Part shown: piece by piece, positions 39,989-50,645 of the stretch
Layout of the letters: every line of letters begins with the position of its first letter
Numbering within the stretch: the stretch's first letter is position 1
Notes under the pieces: model-generated
Databases searched by the model: none
Seen by the model: only the letters and a program-made list of their open reading frames with translations
Told to the model about the DNA's origin: nothing
Assembly (NCBI RefSeq): GCF_002953215.1
Contig: NZ_CP026378.1
Coordinates: forward strand, 2,338,540-2,402,539
Direction of reading: 5' to 3'
Source of the DNA: Mixta calida
GTDB lineage: Bacteria; Pseudomonadota; Gammaproteobacteria; Enterobacterales; Enterobacteriaceae
DNA: 64,000 nucleotides
Made by a program: the position numbers and the translations under genes

Positions 39989-40791
39989 TGGAACGTTATC
40001 AGCAGCTGTTTAAACGTCTGCAGGCGAACAAAGAAGGCGCGTTTGTTCCTTTCGTCACGTTGGGGGATCCGACGCCTGCGCTCTCCTTGCAGATTATCGA
40101 TACGCTGGTGGAAGCGGGCGCCGATGCGCTGGAACTGGGCATTCCCTTTTCCGATCCGCTGGCCGACGGCCCGACAATTCAGAACGCCACGCTGCGCGCC
40201 TTCGCCGCAGGCACCACCCCGGCGCACTGTTTTGAGATGCTGGCGACCATTCGTCAGAAATACCCGGATCTGCCCATCGGCCTGCTGATGTACGCCAACC
40301 TGGTATTTACAAACGGCGTGGATGCGTTTTATGCCCGCTGCGAGCAGGCTGGCGTCGATTCGGTGCTGGTGGCCGACGTGCCGGTCGAGGAGTCCGGTCC
40401 GTTCCGTCAGGCGGCGATGCGCCATAACGTCGCGCCGATTTTCATCTGTCCGCCCAACGCCGACGACGACCTGCTGCGCGCCATCGCCTCCTGGGGTCGC
40501 GGCTATATCTATCTGCTGTCGCGCGCGGGCGTGACCGGGGCGGAAAAGCGCGCCAGTCTGCCACTGAAGCACCTGGTGGATAAACTACGCGAATATAACG
40601 CCGCGCCTACGTTACAGGGCTTCGGCATTTCAGAACCGGCGCAGGTGAAAGAAGCGATCGCCGCTGGCGCTGACGGGGCCATCTCCGGTTCCGCCATTGT
40701 TAAAATCATCGAACAGCATCACGCAGAGCCGGAAATTATGCTGGCCGAGCTGAAGCGCTTTGTCAGCGGCCTGAAAGCGGCCACCCGCTAA
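39988..40791 (+). CDS. trpA: Tryptophan synthase alpha subunit
   Basis: A 267-residue TIM-barrel subunit (E. coli 268) that cleaves indole-3-glycerol phosphate to indole, which passes to TrpB. Catalytic Glu49 and Asp60 are in [12 protein letters not shown], and the [10 protein letters not shown] loop is intact. It is the last gene of the trp operon, followed by a terminator. Confidence 0.97.
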   Translation: MERYQQLFKRLQANKEGAFVPFVTLGDPTPALSLQIIDTLVEAGADALELGIPFSDPLADGPTIQNATLRAFAAGTTPAHCFEMLATIRQKYPDLPIGLLMYANLVFTNGVDAFYARCEQAGVDSVLVADVPVEESGPFRQAAMRHNVAPIFICPPNADDDLLRAIASWGRGYIYLLSRAGVTGAEKRASLPLKHLVDKLREYNAAPTLQGFGISEPAQVKEAIAAGADGAISGSAIVKIIEQHHAEPEIMLAELKRFVSGLKAATR

Positions 40792-40798
40792 TCACCGT

Positions 40799-40829
40799 GT
40801 GCCTTACGTTCAGTAAGGCACTCTTTATA
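40799..40829 (+). terminator. trp operon terminator
   Basis: GTGCCTTAC and GTAAGGCAC pair perfectly around GTTCA, with a short T-rich tail. It begins eight bases after the trpA stop. Confidence 0.8.
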
Positions 40830-40934
40830 CACATCTTTTTCTGCGGCGGTTTGTATTTTTGCCGATCCTCAACCACACTTAGCTGGCCGTTAATCGCAGC
40901 GGCAACAGCTTTTTTCATGACAGGGAGCAGCAAG

Positions 40935-41249
40935 ATGAAATTGATGAAATTTTTTAGCGGCGCTGTGGCGGCCGTCGCAGTCGCGGTAATGCTGAGCGCC
41001 TGCGCGCCGACCTCTAAACAGGAAGGCACCGGCGGCTATATTGACGACACCGTAGTGACCACCAAAGTCAAAGCGGAATTCCTGCGCGACGAGTCGCTGA
41101 AGGCGCGTGAAATTAACGTGGAAACCTTTAAAGGCCGGGTGCAGCTGAGCGGTTTCGTCTCCTCACCGCAGATGGCGAATCACGCAGTGGAAGTGACGCG
41201 CCGGGTGCCGGGCGTAAAATCGGTCGTTAACAATATGCAGATTAAGTAA
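40935..41249 (+). CDS. BON-domain lipoprotein
   Basis: A 104-residue lipoprotein. A signal peptide ends in LSAC (Cys23), and the mature part is one BON domain: DDTVVTTKVKAEFLRDE, INVETFKGRVQLSGFV and VPGVKSVVNNMQI. BON domains bind membranes or partner lipoproteins in the periplasm (OsmY, DolP). This one has a single domain and so differs from two-domain DolP and OsmY. The start at 40935 follows AGGGAG; an in-frame ATG at 40917 lacks a site. In E. coli the trpA-ompW interval holds yciGFE instead. Confidence 0.85.
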   Translation: MKLMKFFSGAVAAVAVAVMLSACAPTSKQEGTGGYIDDTVVTTKVKAEFLRDESLKAREINVETFKGRVQLSGFVSSPQMANHAVEVTRRVPGVKSVVNNMQIK

Positions 41250-41255
41250 TTTCTC

Positions 41256-41286
41256 TTTTCAGGCCGCGACGCTGCGGCCTGAAAAA
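41256..41286. terminator. Bidirectional terminator, BON lipoprotein/ompW
   Basis: TTTTCAGGCCGC pairs with GCGGCCTGAAAA around GACGCT, between convergent genes. T runs are present in both directions. Confidence 0.85.
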
Positions 41287-41309
41287 CCTGCCGCCTGGCT
41301 GTCTGAGCC

Positions 41310-41942
41310 TCAGAAACGGTAGCCCAGACCGAAGAAAAAGACCCACGGATCGATACGCGTATCAATATTCTGCTGCTTACCGTTGGCTTTGAATTTAACT
41401 TCGGTATCGATATCCATATACCAGACCGACATATTCAGCATCCAGTTTTGATCCAGCTCGTAATCCAGCCCTACCTGACCCGCTAATCCCCAGGAATCTT
41501 TTACACTGAGATCGCTCAGACCCGCATCACGTCCCGTCTGGTTAAAGTCGGTATCGTAAAAGGTGGTGTAGTTAATACCGGCGCCAACATAGGGACGCAG
41601 CTTGCTGTTGCTGTCGAAAAAGTAGTACTGCGCCATCAGCGTCGGCGGCAGCTGGCGCACGGTCGCCAGCGTACCGGTGGCGGCCAGCCCAACCTTATGG
41701 CGAAACGGCGTGGCCGCCAGCAACTCGACGCCGATATTGTCTGTCGCCATCCAGGTAAACGTCAGACCCAGCTGCGTATTGTTGTTAACGTCGAACGATC
41801 CCATTCCCAGCACATTGTCTGAACCTTCGGTGGGCCTTACGGTAGCGCTGCCCGCACGCATAAAAAAATCACCCGCCTGATGCGCGCTGGCCATTGCCGG
41901 AACGGCTGTCAAAAATGCCAATGCCAATGCTGCCCTTTTCAT
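41310..41942 (-). CDS. ompW: Outer-membrane protein OmpW
   Basis: A 210-residue eight-stranded beta-barrel. A signal peptide (about 1-20, ending ASA) precedes the mature part beginning HQAGDFFMRAGSATVRP, and the protein ends in an aromatic FGLGYRF, the outer-membrane assembly signal. OmpW-family barrels pass small hydrophobic molecules. The start at 41942 follows AAGGAGCAGG. In E. coli it responds to anaerobiosis, iron and osmolarity. It has its own terminator and no operon partners. Confidence 0.95.
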   Translation of the reverse strand: MKRAALALAFLTAVPAMASAHQAGDFFMRAGSATVRPTEGSDNVLGMGSFDVNNNTQLGLTFTWMATDNIGVELLAATPFRHKVGLAATGTLATVRQLPPTLMAQYYFFDSNSKLRPYVGAGINYTTFYDTDFNQTGRDAGLSDLSVKDSWGLAGQVGLDYELDQNWMLNMSVWYMDIDTEVKFKANGKQQNIDTRIDPWVFFFGLGYRF

Positions 41943-42221
41943 ACCTGCTCCTTGTGTCATTAAAAGGGGGGTTACCCACTACCTGGTTAGAGGTACCCCA
42001 AATGTTCCAGGGCTTTTTACAACGAAAAAACATAAAAATCATCCAGATCAATTTGGTTAACCTGATTAACAAACCGACAATTGATTTGAATCAAAAAACA
42101 CAGCGCTCACACAAGGTCGTCACGTTTTTGAAATAGCCATTGCAGTAAATTCGCCAACGGATTATTTTGCTGATCTTCCTGTGTGATTTTGGTTCGATGC
42201 CTCGGAGGGGCGGGCGATCAA

Positions 42222-42641
42222 ATGAGCGATAATTTTAATCCTTGTGTGTCCTGTGGCGCCTGCTGCGCCCACTTTCGCGTTTCCTTTTACTGGGCCGAGG
42301 CCGATGACGCCGGCGGCCAGGTACCCGTCGGGCTGACCGAGCCGCTAAACCTGCTGATGCGCAATATGCGCGGCACCAACGCGCGCGCGCCGCGCTGCGT
42401 TGCGTTACAGGGCGAGATCGGCGAATGTGTCTCCTGCGGCATCTATGAACAGCGTCCCACGCCCTGCCGCGAGTTCGCTATGTCCGGCGAAAACGGCGTG
42501 GAGAACGAGGCGTGCGACCGCGCGCGCGCGAAATATGGTCTGCCGCCGCTGTTTTCTTCTTCCCTGCCGTCGATTACGGAAAGTTATGTAAGTCTGGGTG
42601 CCAGTTCGCCGCCAGACCATGTACAATCGCCGGATCTGTAA
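42222..42641 (+). CDS. YkgJ-type cysteine-cluster protein
   Basis: A 139-residue protein with a metal-chelating cysteine cluster: PCVSCGACC near the start, then [20 protein letters not shown] and PTPCREF. This is the YkgJ/UPF0153 pattern, proposed to bind zinc or an iron-sulfur centre; its role is not established. The start ATG at 42222 has GGAGGGG upstream. The C-terminal 30 residues are Ser/Pro-rich and differ from shorter family members. It lies just before yciC, with 25 bases between them. Confidence 0.85.
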   Translation: MSDNFNPCVSCGACCAHFRVSFYWAEADDAGGQVPVGLTEPLNLLMRNMRGTNARAPRCVALQGEIGECVSCGIYEQRPTPCREFAMSGENGVENEACDRARAKYGLPPLFSSSLPSITESYVSLGASSPPDHVQSPDL

Positions 42642-42666
42642 TCCGGTTATTATCAAAGGAGTGTAC

Positions 42667-43404
42667 ATGTCCATCACGGCGGGCTCGCTATACCGTGACA
42701 CGGGAAATTTTTTGCGCCATCAGCTGGCGACCATTGTGCTGATTGCGCTACTGACGTCATTTATTACGGTGATGATTGGCCATGCGCTGACCCCTGACGC
42801 CGATCAGCTTTCCATACTGAGCGAAGGCGACAGCGGCGGCGCCAGTTCGTTGATTGAAGTGATTCAGACAATGACGCCGGAACAGCAGCAGGTACTGCTG
42901 CGCGCTTCCGCTGCTGGCACCTTCGCATCGCTGGTGGGTAACACGCTGCTGCTCGGCGCAATGCTTTGCCTGATCCCGCTGGTGTCGGCTGGGCAGCGCA
43001 TCAGCGCGCTGCGCGCAATCGGCGCTTCCGCCCCGCTCTTGCCGCGTCTGCTGCTGTTAACCTTCCTGATGACGCTGCTGGTGCAGCTGGGCTTTATGGT
43101 GCTGGTGATCCCAGGCGTGATGCTGGGCATCCTGCTCTCGCTGGCGCCGGTGGTGCTGGCGGTCGAGAAGACCGGCGTGATCGCCGCGATGCGCGCCAGC
43201 TTCCGTCTCGCCTGGGCGAATCTGAAACTGATCGCGCCGGCGGTAGTCGTCTGGCTGCTGGCTAAACTGCTGCTCCTGCTGTTGGCCTCTTCTTTTACCG
43301 TATTGCCCGCTAACGTCGCTTCGGTTCTGCTCAATGCGCTAAGCAACCTGGTGTCGGCGGTACTGGTGATCTACTTGTTCCGCCTGTATATGCTGGCACG
43401 ATAA
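42667..43404 (+). CDS. yciC: YciC, UPF0259 membrane protein
   Basis: A 245-residue inner-membrane protein (E. coli 247) with about six transmembrane segments. [15 protein letters not shown] at the start, [33 protein letters not shown] and the C-terminal [10 protein letters not shown] match YciC. The start is after AAGGAGTG; the upstream in-frame reading to 42598 overlaps the Cys-cluster gene and is not used. E. coli YciC is linked to cell envelope homeostasis and partners YciB; its biochemical role is not settled. Confidence 0.95.
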   Translation: MSITAGSLYRDTGNFLRHQLATIVLIALLTSFITVMIGHALTPDADQLSILSEGDSGGASSLIEVIQTMTPEQQQVLLRASAAGTFASLVGNTLLLGAMLCLIPLVSAGQRISALRAIGASAPLLPRLLLLTFLMTLLVQLGFMVLVIPGVMLGILLSLAPVVLAVEKTGVIAAMRASFRLAWANLKLIAPAVVVWLLAKLLLLLLASSFTVLPANVASVLLNALSNLVSAVLVIYLFRLYMLAR

Positions 43405-43410
43405 GACCTG

Positions 43411-43439
43411 ACGGCATACTTCGGTATGCCGTTATGTTT
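43411..43439 (+). terminator. Terminator between yciC and yciB
   Basis: ACGGCATAC and GTATGCCGT pair perfectly around TTCG and are followed by TATGTTTTTC. Confidence 0.75.
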
Positions 43440-43468
43440 TTCTTCTCAGGCACGATCTGGAATTCACA

Positions 43469-44005
43469 ATGAAGCAACTACTCGACTTTCTTCCCCTGGT
43501 GGTCTTTTTTATTTTCTATAAGCTGTACGATATTTATATCGCCTCCGGCGCGCTGATTGCCGCCACCGGCCTGGCGCTGGTGGCCAGCTGGGTGCTCTAC
43601 CGCAAGCTGGAGAAAATGACCATCTTTACCTTTGTGCTGGTGGCGGTTTTCGGCACCCTGACGCTGGTTTTTCATAATGATGAATTTATCAAATGGAAGG
43701 TCACGGTGATCTATACGCTGTTCGCCGTCGCCCTGCTTTTTAGCCAGTTCTTTATGGAGAAACCGCTGATTCAAAGCATGCTGGGCAAGGAGCTGCAGCT
43801 GCCGCAGCACGCCTGGCGCAAACTCAATATCGCCTGGGCGCTGTTTTTCCTCGCCTGCGGTCTGGCGAACATCTATGTCGCCTTCTGGATGCCTCAGGCA
43901 TTTTGGGTGAACTTTAAGGTGTTCGGCCTGACCGGTCTGACGCTGCTGTTTACGCTGCTGAGCGGCGTTTATATTTATCGTCTGATGCCGCAGGATCAGA
44001 AATAA
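43469..44005 (+). CDS. yciB: YciB (IspZ), inner-membrane septation protein
   Basis: A 178-residue protein (E. coli 179) with five transmembrane segments, beginning [20 protein letters not shown]. Internal motifs [18 protein letters not shown] and the polar tail MPQDQK match YciB. The E. coli protein interacts with the divisome and elongasome and affects envelope integrity with YciC. It lies 57 bases before yciA. Confidence 0.95.
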   Translation: MKQLLDFLPLVVFFIFYKLYDIYIASGALIAATGLALVASWVLYRKLEKMTIFTFVLVAVFGTLTLVFHNDEFIKWKVTVIYTLFAVALLFSQFFMEKPLIQSMLGKELQLPQHAWRKLNIAWALFFLACGLANIYVAFWMPQAFWVNFKVFGLTGLTLLFTLLSGVYIYRLMPQDQK

Positions 44006-44061
44006 CGCTTTCCCCGGCGGCGCGCCTGCCGGGTTTTCCCGTTCATACAGAAGATCATGCA

Positions 44062-44481
44062 ATGGATAATAATCGCAAGCCGCAAGGCGAAATGGTGTTA
44101 CGCACGCTGGCGATGCCGGCAGATACCAATGCCAACGGAGATATTTTTGGCGGCTGGCTGATGTCGCAAATGGACATCGGCGGGGCGATTCTCGCTAAAG
44201 AAATCGCGGAAGGACGCGTCGTCACCGTGCGCGTCGATGGCATGACATTTCTTAAGCCGGTGGCGGTGGGCGACGTGGTAAGCTGCCATGCACGCTGTAT
44301 TCGTACCGGCAGCAGTTCGATGACCATTAATGTCGAAGTGTGGATTAAGAAAGTTTCATCCGAGCCGTTGGGCCAGCGCTACTGTACGACGGAAGCGATT
44401 TTCGTTTACGTGGCGGTGGATGAACAAGGTAAATCCCGACCCTTGCCTGCCGATAAAAGCCACTATCAGGCGCCGGAATAA
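44062..44481 (+). CDS. yciA: YciA acyl-CoA thioesterase
   Basis: A 139-residue hot-dog-fold thioesterase (E. coli 132). The acyl-CoA hydrolase motifs GDIFGGWLMSQMDIGG, with the active-site Asp, and VGDVVSCHARCIRTGSSSM are conserved. It hydrolyses acyl-CoAs of several chain lengths. The gene is convergent with tonB and shares a terminator with it. Confidence 0.95.
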   Translation: MDNNRKPQGEMVLRTLAMPADTNANGDIFGGWLMSQMDIGGAILAKEIAEGRVVTVRVDGMTFLKPVAVGDVVSCHARCIRTGSSSMTINVEVWIKKVSSEPLGQRYCTTEAIFVYVAVDEQGKSRPLPADKSHYQAPE

Positions 44482-44514
44482 TAACCGCGCGTTAACGGCG
44501 GCACAGATACAGAA

Positions 44515-44546
44515 CAGCGCGGCTGCCTTTACCGGCGGCCGCGCTG
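44515..44546. terminator. yciA/tonB hairpin
   Basis: CAGCGCGGC and GCCGCGCTG pair perfectly, with an inner TGCC/GGCG pairing. It lies between the convergent genes; the T run is weak. E. coli has a shared bidirectional terminator at the same place. Confidence 0.7.
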
Positions 44547-44568
44547 CTATGAGCGGTTGGCGGCGACG

Positions 44569-45303
44569 TTATTCGAGGCTGGAGCCGCCGTTGATGCGGA
44601 AAACGATGGTCATCGTCAGGTTACTGCCCGGTTTACCACTCTCGTAGCGCCACTTTCTCATCGCCTGTTTCACGTCGCGCTCAAACATATTGCGCGGCTC
44701 GGCGGAGAGAATGCGAATATTGTCCACGCGTCCGGCGCTGTCGACATCATACTGCACGCGCACCCGTCCCTCGATACGCAGCGCAAAGGCGCGCGCCGGA
44801 TAGGCGGGCTTGCTGACGGTCAACGCGCGCGGCCCGGTCGAGATTGACTGCGAAGGCGCGGATGAGGCCTTCGGCGCGGTGGCCGGCCGGGTGGCGGCGC
44901 TTTTCGGCGCGTCATTTTCAAACGGCGAAGCGTGACGCGGCTCCGTCTGCGGCTTCACTTCTTTACGCGGCTTCACCACCTCTTTCTTCACCGGCTTCGG
45001 TTTAGGCTTCGGCTTGGGCTGCGGTTTAGGGATCGGCACCGGCTCCGGCTTCGGCGGCTCAGGGGCCGGCTGCGGTTCAGGTTCAGGCTGCGGTTCAGGC
45101 GCTGGCTGCGGCGCGGGTTGTGGCGCGGGCTGGACTTCCGGCGCCACCAGCGAAACGCTGATGGGCTGTGATGTTTTCGGCGCTTCAATTACCTGATGAA
45201 ACGAAGCATACAGCAATGCGGCGATCACGCTGCCGTGCAGCGCCACTGAAAGCAACACGGGTATCGATAAGCGGCGGGGTAAAGGAGTCGTCAGCGTCGT
45301 CAT
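44569..45303 (-). CDS. tonB: TonB energy transducer
   Basis: A 244-residue protein that couples the proton-motive force (ExbB-ExbD) to outer-membrane receptors. The start at 45303 ([13 protein letters not shown]) is chosen by homology. Residues 15-35 form the transmembrane helix with the conserved [18 protein letters not shown] long Pro-Glu then Pro-Lys spacer runs over about 65-120, followed by the globular C-terminal domain with [20 protein letters not shown] and [11 protein letters not shown]. The spacer repeats are longer than in E. coli (239 residues). It is convergent with yciA. Confidence 0.96.
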   Translation of the reverse strand: MTTLTTPLPRRLSIPVLLSVALHGSVIAALLYASFHQVIEAPKTSQPISVSLVAPEVQPAPQPAPQPAPEPQPEPEPQPAPEPPKPEPVPIPKPQPKPKPKPKPVKKEVVKPRKEVKPQTEPRHASPFENDAPKSAATRPATAPKASSAPSQSISTGPRALTVSKPAYPARAFALRIEGRVRVQYDVDSAGRVDNIRILSAEPRNMFERDVKQAMRKWRYESGKPGSNLTMTIVFRINGGSSLE

Positions 45304-45332
45304 AACTTTTCGGTCAGTTAAGTGAAGCGCCA

Positions 45333-45358
45333 ATTTTAAATGCAAATAGCAATCAGTT
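45333..45358 (-). promoter_or_regulatory. Possible Fur-regulated tonB promoter element
   Basis: On the minus strand GATTGCTATTTGCATTTA lies 30-55 bases before the tonB start. This TGATTGCTATTTGCATTTAAA block is also present upstream of E. coli tonB, where Fur binds. Similarity to a Fur box is partial. Confidence 0.4.
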
Positions 45359-45511
45359 TCAACAACTCACCCAGGGCGGGCGGCAGAAAAAAGCGTAAAA
45401 CGCGGGTTCGTTGCGACAGGTCAACAACGCATTATCTTTTCATTTGCACAAAACTTTACGATAACTTAACGTAACTGCCAAATTGACCCGCCCCCTACAG
45501 GAGTAACTATC

Positions 45512-45808
45512 GTGCTGTATGTCATTTATGCTGAAGACAATGCCGATTCGCTGGAAAAGCGTAACGCTGTGCGTCCGGCTCACCTTGCTCGTCTGCAGCT
45601 GCTGCAAGATGAGGGCCGTTTGATTGTGGCAGGCCCGATGCCTGCCGTTGACAGCAACGACCCTGGCGCGGCTGGCTTTACCGGTTCGACGGTGATCGCG
45701 GAGTTCCCTTCTCTGGAAGCGGCCCAGTCCTGGGCTGAGGATGATCCCTATATCGCCGCTGGCGTCTATAAGCAGGTCGCCGTGAAGCCGTTTAAACGCG
45801 TATTTTGA
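45512..45808 (+). CDS. yciI: YciI family protein
   Basis: A 98-residue dimeric alpha/beta protein of the YciI family, the length of E. coli YciI. It begins with a GTG codon after [26 protein letters not shown] and [16 protein letters not shown] carry the conserved His-Asp pair of the family's putative active site. Function not established. It diverges from tonB across about 200 bases. Confidence 0.93.
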   Translation: MLYVIYAEDNADSLEKRNAVRPAHLARLQLLQDEGRLIVAGPMPAVDSNDPGAAGFTGSTVIAEFPSLEAAQSWAEDDPYIAAGVYKQVAVKPFKRVF

Positions 45809-45963
45809 TTGTCGCGACAATAAATAAAGCGGATTCAGGCCAGCGGGAGAACAGCCAAATGGCCTGTTTTCCGTTGGCTTTGCTCCTGCGAAGCCCCTGT
45901 CAGAAAGCAGAGCCGTAGCCACTATAAGTCGTTGCCTGAGCAGATCGTGCGATGCAGGCTGGC

Positions 45964-46320
45964 TTAATTCATTTTTTCACAGTCGTAGAGGCCGTGAATA
46001 CGGATCTGATGCTGACTGGTACGCACAACGTCAACATCAAGCGTCGCCCTGCCGTCCTTATTCACATACTTCATGCTGTAGTTGCCCTGAAATTTCGTGG
46101 CCGGCACGATCCATTTCATCTGTACATTGTTATAGTCACCCTTCTGCTGCAAAAAAGTGACCTTCTGGCTGAGCGGTTTTACGCCGTTGATTTTCGTCCA
46201 TCCTGCCGGGGAAGGAATATCGCCAATCTGAAACGGGCCGCAATGGGAGTCGGCCGCAGAGATGAGCGGCGCTGAGGCCATCAACGCGGCAACGGCGGCC
46301 AGAATGAATTTCATGTTCAT
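45964..46320 (-). CDS. Unknown secreted protein with one Cys pair
   Basis: A 118-residue protein, not recognised. The signal peptide (MNMKFILAAVAALMASAPLI, cleavage near SAA) gives a mature protein of about 96 residues that begins DSHCGPFQIGDIPSPAG and ends LYDCEKMN; the two Cys near the ends may form a disulfide. The mature part is rich in Lys, Gln and Val and looks like a beta sandwich. The start at 46320 follows AAGG. There is no operon partner. The interval yciI-yciY in E. coli does not carry this gene to my knowledge. Confidence 0.65.
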   Translation of the reverse strand: MNMKFILAAVAALMASAPLISAADSHCGPFQIGDIPSPAGWTKINGVKPLSQKVTFLQQKGDYNNVQMKWIVPATKFQGNYSMKYVNKDGRATLDVDVVRTSQHQIRIHGLYDCEKMN

Positions 46321-46408
46321 CACGCATACCTTGTGTGGCGCTGTCTTAATCTGATAAAGCGGCAGTGCAGGTGTAGCGATGCGCCCTGCCGCGATCGACA
46401 CAAAATGC

Positions 46409-46582
46409 TTACCAAAACTGATTGATGAATAACACTGAACGGCGCTGCTGCTGCGCCAGCTGATGACGGAAGGCGTGAATACGCCGGTAGCGACGCGACT
46501 GCCCTTCCAGCCAGCGCGCCCGCTTGCGTTGGGCCTGGCGCAACATGCGCCAGCGAGCAACTTCGTTTTTGCTGCGCTTCAT
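46409..46582 (-). CDS. yciY: Small basic protein YciY
   Basis: A 57-residue Arg-rich protein, the same length as E. coli YciY. The MKRSKNEVARWRMLRQAQRK and WLEGQSRRYRRIHAFR segments match. It is very basic and has no membrane segment. Function unknown. It diverges from clsA, as in E. coli. Confidence 0.88.
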   Translation of the reverse strand: MKRSKNEVARWRMLRQAQRKRARWLEGQSRRYRRIHAFRHQLAQQQRRSVLFINQFW

Positions 46583-46736
46583 AATACATACCTGATTGCA
46601 TAACAACGCGCCGCATTATAGATCCTTTTATAACGGACAACATCCTTCTCTGCCGCCCGTTGCCGACAAAGGGTTTCGCAGGGGAGGATCTCCACGTACA
46701 CTTCCTGCATCAAAGCGCGAACAGGATTTCCACTTA

Positions 46737-48197
46737 ATGACCACATTTTATACGCTAATCAGCTGGCTGTTATTTTTTGGATACTGGTTACTGATCGCTG
46801 GCGTAACGCTACGGATTCTGATGAAGCGCCGCGCGGTCACCTCGGCGATGGCGTGGCTGTTGATTATCTACATCCTGCCGTTGGTCGGCATCGTCGCCTA
46901 CCTCTCTTTCGGCGAACTCTACCTTGGGAAACGACGGGCCGAGCGCGCGCGCACCATGTGGCCTTCCACCGCCAAGTGGCTTAATGATTTAAAAAGTTGC
47001 AGCTCGATTTTCGCCACCGAACACAGCGATGTGGCGCGTTCGTTGTTTCAACTGTGCGAAAACCGTCAGGGGATCGCTGGCGTAAAAGGCAACCAGCTCC
47101 AGCTGCTTACCAGTACCGATGACACGATGAAAGCGCTGATTCGTGATATTCAGCTGGCGCGTCACAATATCGAGATGGTGTTCTATATCTGGCATCCGGG
47201 CGGCCTGGCTGACGAGGTAGCGGAATCGCTGATGGCGGCGGCGCGGCGCGGCGTGCATTGTCGCCTGATGCTGGACTCCGCTGGCAGCGTCACCTTTTTC
47301 CGCAGCCAGTGGCCGGCGATGATGCGTAATGCCGGCATCGACGTGGTAGAGGCGCTCCAGGTCAGCCTGCTGCGTGTCTTCCTGCGCCGTATGGATCTGC
47401 GTCAGCATCGCAAAGTGGTGTTGATTGATAACTATATCGCCTATACCGGCAGCATGAACCTGGTCGATCCGCGCTACTTTAAGCAGGACGCTGGCGTCGG
47501 CCAGTGGATCGATTTGATGGCGCGCATGGAGGGGCCGGTCGCCACCACCATGGGCATTATCTACTCCTGCGACTGGGAGATAGAGACCGGCAAACGTATT
47601 CTGCCGCCGCCGCCCGACACCAATATTATGCCGTTCGAGCAGGAGAGCGGACATATTATTCAGGTGATCGCCTCCGGCCCCGGCTTCCCGGAGGATATGA
47701 TCCATCAGGCCCTGCTGACCGCCGTTTATTCGGCGCGCGAGCAGCTGATCATGACCACCCCCTACTTTGTGCCCAGCGACGACCTGCTGCACGCCATCTG
47801 CACCGCCGCGCTGCGCGGCGTGGAGGTGAGCATTATCGTGCCGCGACATAATGATTCGTTGCTGGTGGGCTGGGCAAGCCGCGCATTTTTTACCGAGCTG
47901 CTGGAAGCGGGCGTGAAAATCTATCAGTTCGAAGGTGGCCTGCTGCATACCAAAAGCGTACTGGTCGACGGTCAGCTTAGCCTGATTGGCACGGTAAACC
48001 TTGATATGCGCAGCCTGTGGCTGAATTTTGAAATTACTCTGGTGATCGACGACGACGGATTCGGCAGTGATTTGGCACACGTGCAGGACGACTATATCGC
48101 GCGTTCCCGCCTGGTCGATGCCAGACGCTGGGCCCGCCGCGCCTGGTGGCAGCGGATCGTTGAACGACTGTTTTACTTCTTCAGTCCGTTGCTGTAA
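46737..48197 (+). CDS. clsA: Cardiolipin synthase A
   Basis: A 486-residue inner-membrane enzyme, the same length as E. coli ClsA. Two N-terminal transmembrane helices (about 5-25, 38-60) precede two phospholipase-D (HKD) motifs, HRKVVLID and HTKSVLVD. It joins two phosphatidylglycerols to form cardiolipin. The start at 46737 is set by the conserved [11 protein letters not shown]; an upstream in-frame reading to 46596 is ignored. It is followed by yciU. Confidence 0.97.
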   Translation: MTTFYTLISWLLFFGYWLLIAGVTLRILMKRRAVTSAMAWLLIIYILPLVGIVAYLSFGELYLGKRRAERARTMWPSTAKWLNDLKSCSSIFATEHSDVARSLFQLCENRQGIAGVKGNQLQLLTSTDDTMKALIRDIQLARHNIEMVFYIWHPGGLADEVAESLMAAARRGVHCRLMLDSAGSVTFFRSQWPAMMRNAGIDVVEALQVSLLRVFLRRMDLRQHRKVVLIDNYIAYTGSMNLVDPRYFKQDAGVGQWIDLMARMEGPVATTMGIIYSCDWEIETGKRILPPPPDTNIMPFEQESGHIIQVIASGPGFPEDMIHQALLTAVYSAREQLIMTTPYFVPSDDLLHAICTAALRGVEVSIIVPRHNDSLLVGWASRAFFTELLEAGVKIYQFEGGLLHTKSVLVDGQLSLIGTVNLDMRSLWLNFEITLVIDDDGFGSDLAHVQDDYIARSRLVDARRWARRAWWQRIVERLFYFFSPLL

Positions 48198-48243
48198 AAC
48201 GTGCGGAAAATGCTATTACGCCTGCGGGCATACAGGACAGATT

Positions 48244-48567
48244 ATGGACTTAAATAACCGTCTTACCGAAGATGAAACGCTGGAACAGGCTTACGATATT
48301 TTTCTGGAGCTGGCGGGAGACAATCTCGATCCGGCCGATATCATTCTGTTTAATCTACAGTTTGAGGAGCGCGGCGGCGCCGAGTTGTTCGATCCCTCAG
48401 AAGACTGGCAGGAACATGTCGATTTCGATCTGAACCCGGACTTTTTCTCGGAAGTGGTGATTGGGCTGGGCGAAGCGGAAGGCGAGCCGGTAACCGATGT
48501 GTTCGCGCGCGTGCTGCTCTGCCGTGAGAAAGATCATAAGCTGTGCCATATCCTGTGGCGCGAATAA
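48244..48567 (+). CDS. yciU: YciU, UPF0263 acidic protein
   Basis: A 107-residue acidic protein closely matching E. coli YciU (109): [50 protein letters not shown] and the closing [15 protein letters not shown]. It is a putative double-stranded DNA mimic. The start at 48244 is 46 bases past clsA, probably in the same operon. A strong terminator follows. Confidence 0.93.
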   Translation: MDLNNRLTEDETLEQAYDIFLELAGDNLDPADIILFNLQFEERGGAELFDPSEDWQEHVDFDLNPDFFSEVVIGLGEAEGEPVTDVFARVLLCREKDHKLCHILWRE

Positions 48568-48588
48568 GCCCGACAGCGTCCTAACCGT

Positions 48589-48617
48589 AAAACGGCTGCC
48601 TCAGGCAGCCGTTTTTT
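48589..48617. terminator. Bidirectional terminator, yciU/oppF
   Basis: AAAACGGCTGCC pairs with GGCAGCCGTTTT around TCA, between convergent genes, with T runs on both strands. Confidence 0.9.
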
Positions 48618-48622
48618 TCTGA

Positions 48623-49620
48623 TTACAGCGGATCGACCTTCAGGCAGGAAACCGCATGGCGGAAACTGCCCTCCAGCAGCGGACGCGTTTTTGCGCACTC
48701 CGGCCCGGCGATCGGGCAGCGGGTACGGAACACGCAGCCCGATGGCGGATTGATCGGCGATGGCAGCTCCCCTTCCAGCAGCTGAATTTGCTTATTCTTT
48801 TCGCGGTCGGGATCGGGGATCGGCACGGCGGACATCAGCGCGCGGGTATAGGGATGCTGCGGATTGTTGTAGACCTCGCTATAGGTGCCCAGTTCGACCG
48901 CATGACCCAGATACATCACCAGCACGCGATCGGAGATATGCTTCACTACCGCCAGATCGTGCGCGATGAAAATCAGCGACAGCCCCATCTCACGTTGCAG
49001 CTGTTGCAGCAAATTCACTACCTGCGCCTGAATCGAAACATCCAGCGCGGAGACCGGTTCATCGCAGATAATTAGCTTCGGCTCCAGAATCAGCGCGCGC
49101 GCGATGCCGATGCGCTGGCACTGACCGCCGGAGAACTCATGCGGATAGCGGTTAATCAGGTTCGGCAGCAGCCCCACCTTCATCATCATCGCCTTAACGC
49201 GATCTTTTACTTCCTGACGCGGCATTGCGGGATGATAGGTGCGCAGCGGCTCGGCAATAATATCGCCGATGGTCATGCGCGGGTTCAGCGACGCCAGCGG
49301 ATCCTGAAAAATCATCTGAATATCGCTGCGCGCCTGGCGCCATTCCGCCTCGCTCTGGCCGAGCAAATCACGCCCCAGCCAGGCGACGCGCCCTTCGGTC
49401 GCCTTGACCAGACCGATAATAGCGCGCGCCAGCGTCGACTTGCCGCAGCCCGATTCGCCGACCACGCCAAGCGTTTCCCCTTCATACAGACGCAGGCTGA
49501 CGCCATCAACCGCTTTCAGAGTCTTAGGCGGCTGCCAGAACCACTGCTTGCCGTCTTTAATATCGAAATGCACTTTCAGATCGGCGATTTCAAGCAGAAC
49601 TTTTTTCTCAGCTACGGCGC

Positions 49621-49624
<4 letters not shown>
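48623..49624 (-). CDS. oppF: Oligopeptide ABC transporter ATPase OppF
   Basis: A 333-residue ATPase (E. coli 334). Walker A GESGCGKST, signature FSGGQCQRIGIARAL, and Walker B LIICDEP are complete; a C-terminal oligopeptide-binding extension ends in CVFRTRCPIAGPECAKTRP with the four-Cys cluster typical of Opp/Dpp ATPases. It overlaps oppD by four bases (ATGA) and closes the operon. Confidence 0.97.
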
Positions 49625-50634
<1,010 letters not shown>

Positions 50635-50645
50635 CGGGAAACTCC

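Noticed and set aside
44930-45200. Arg- and Gly-rich frames opposite the tonB spacer
   Set aside because: They are reverse readings of the Pro-Lys/Pro-Glu repeats of TonB and have no initiation signals.
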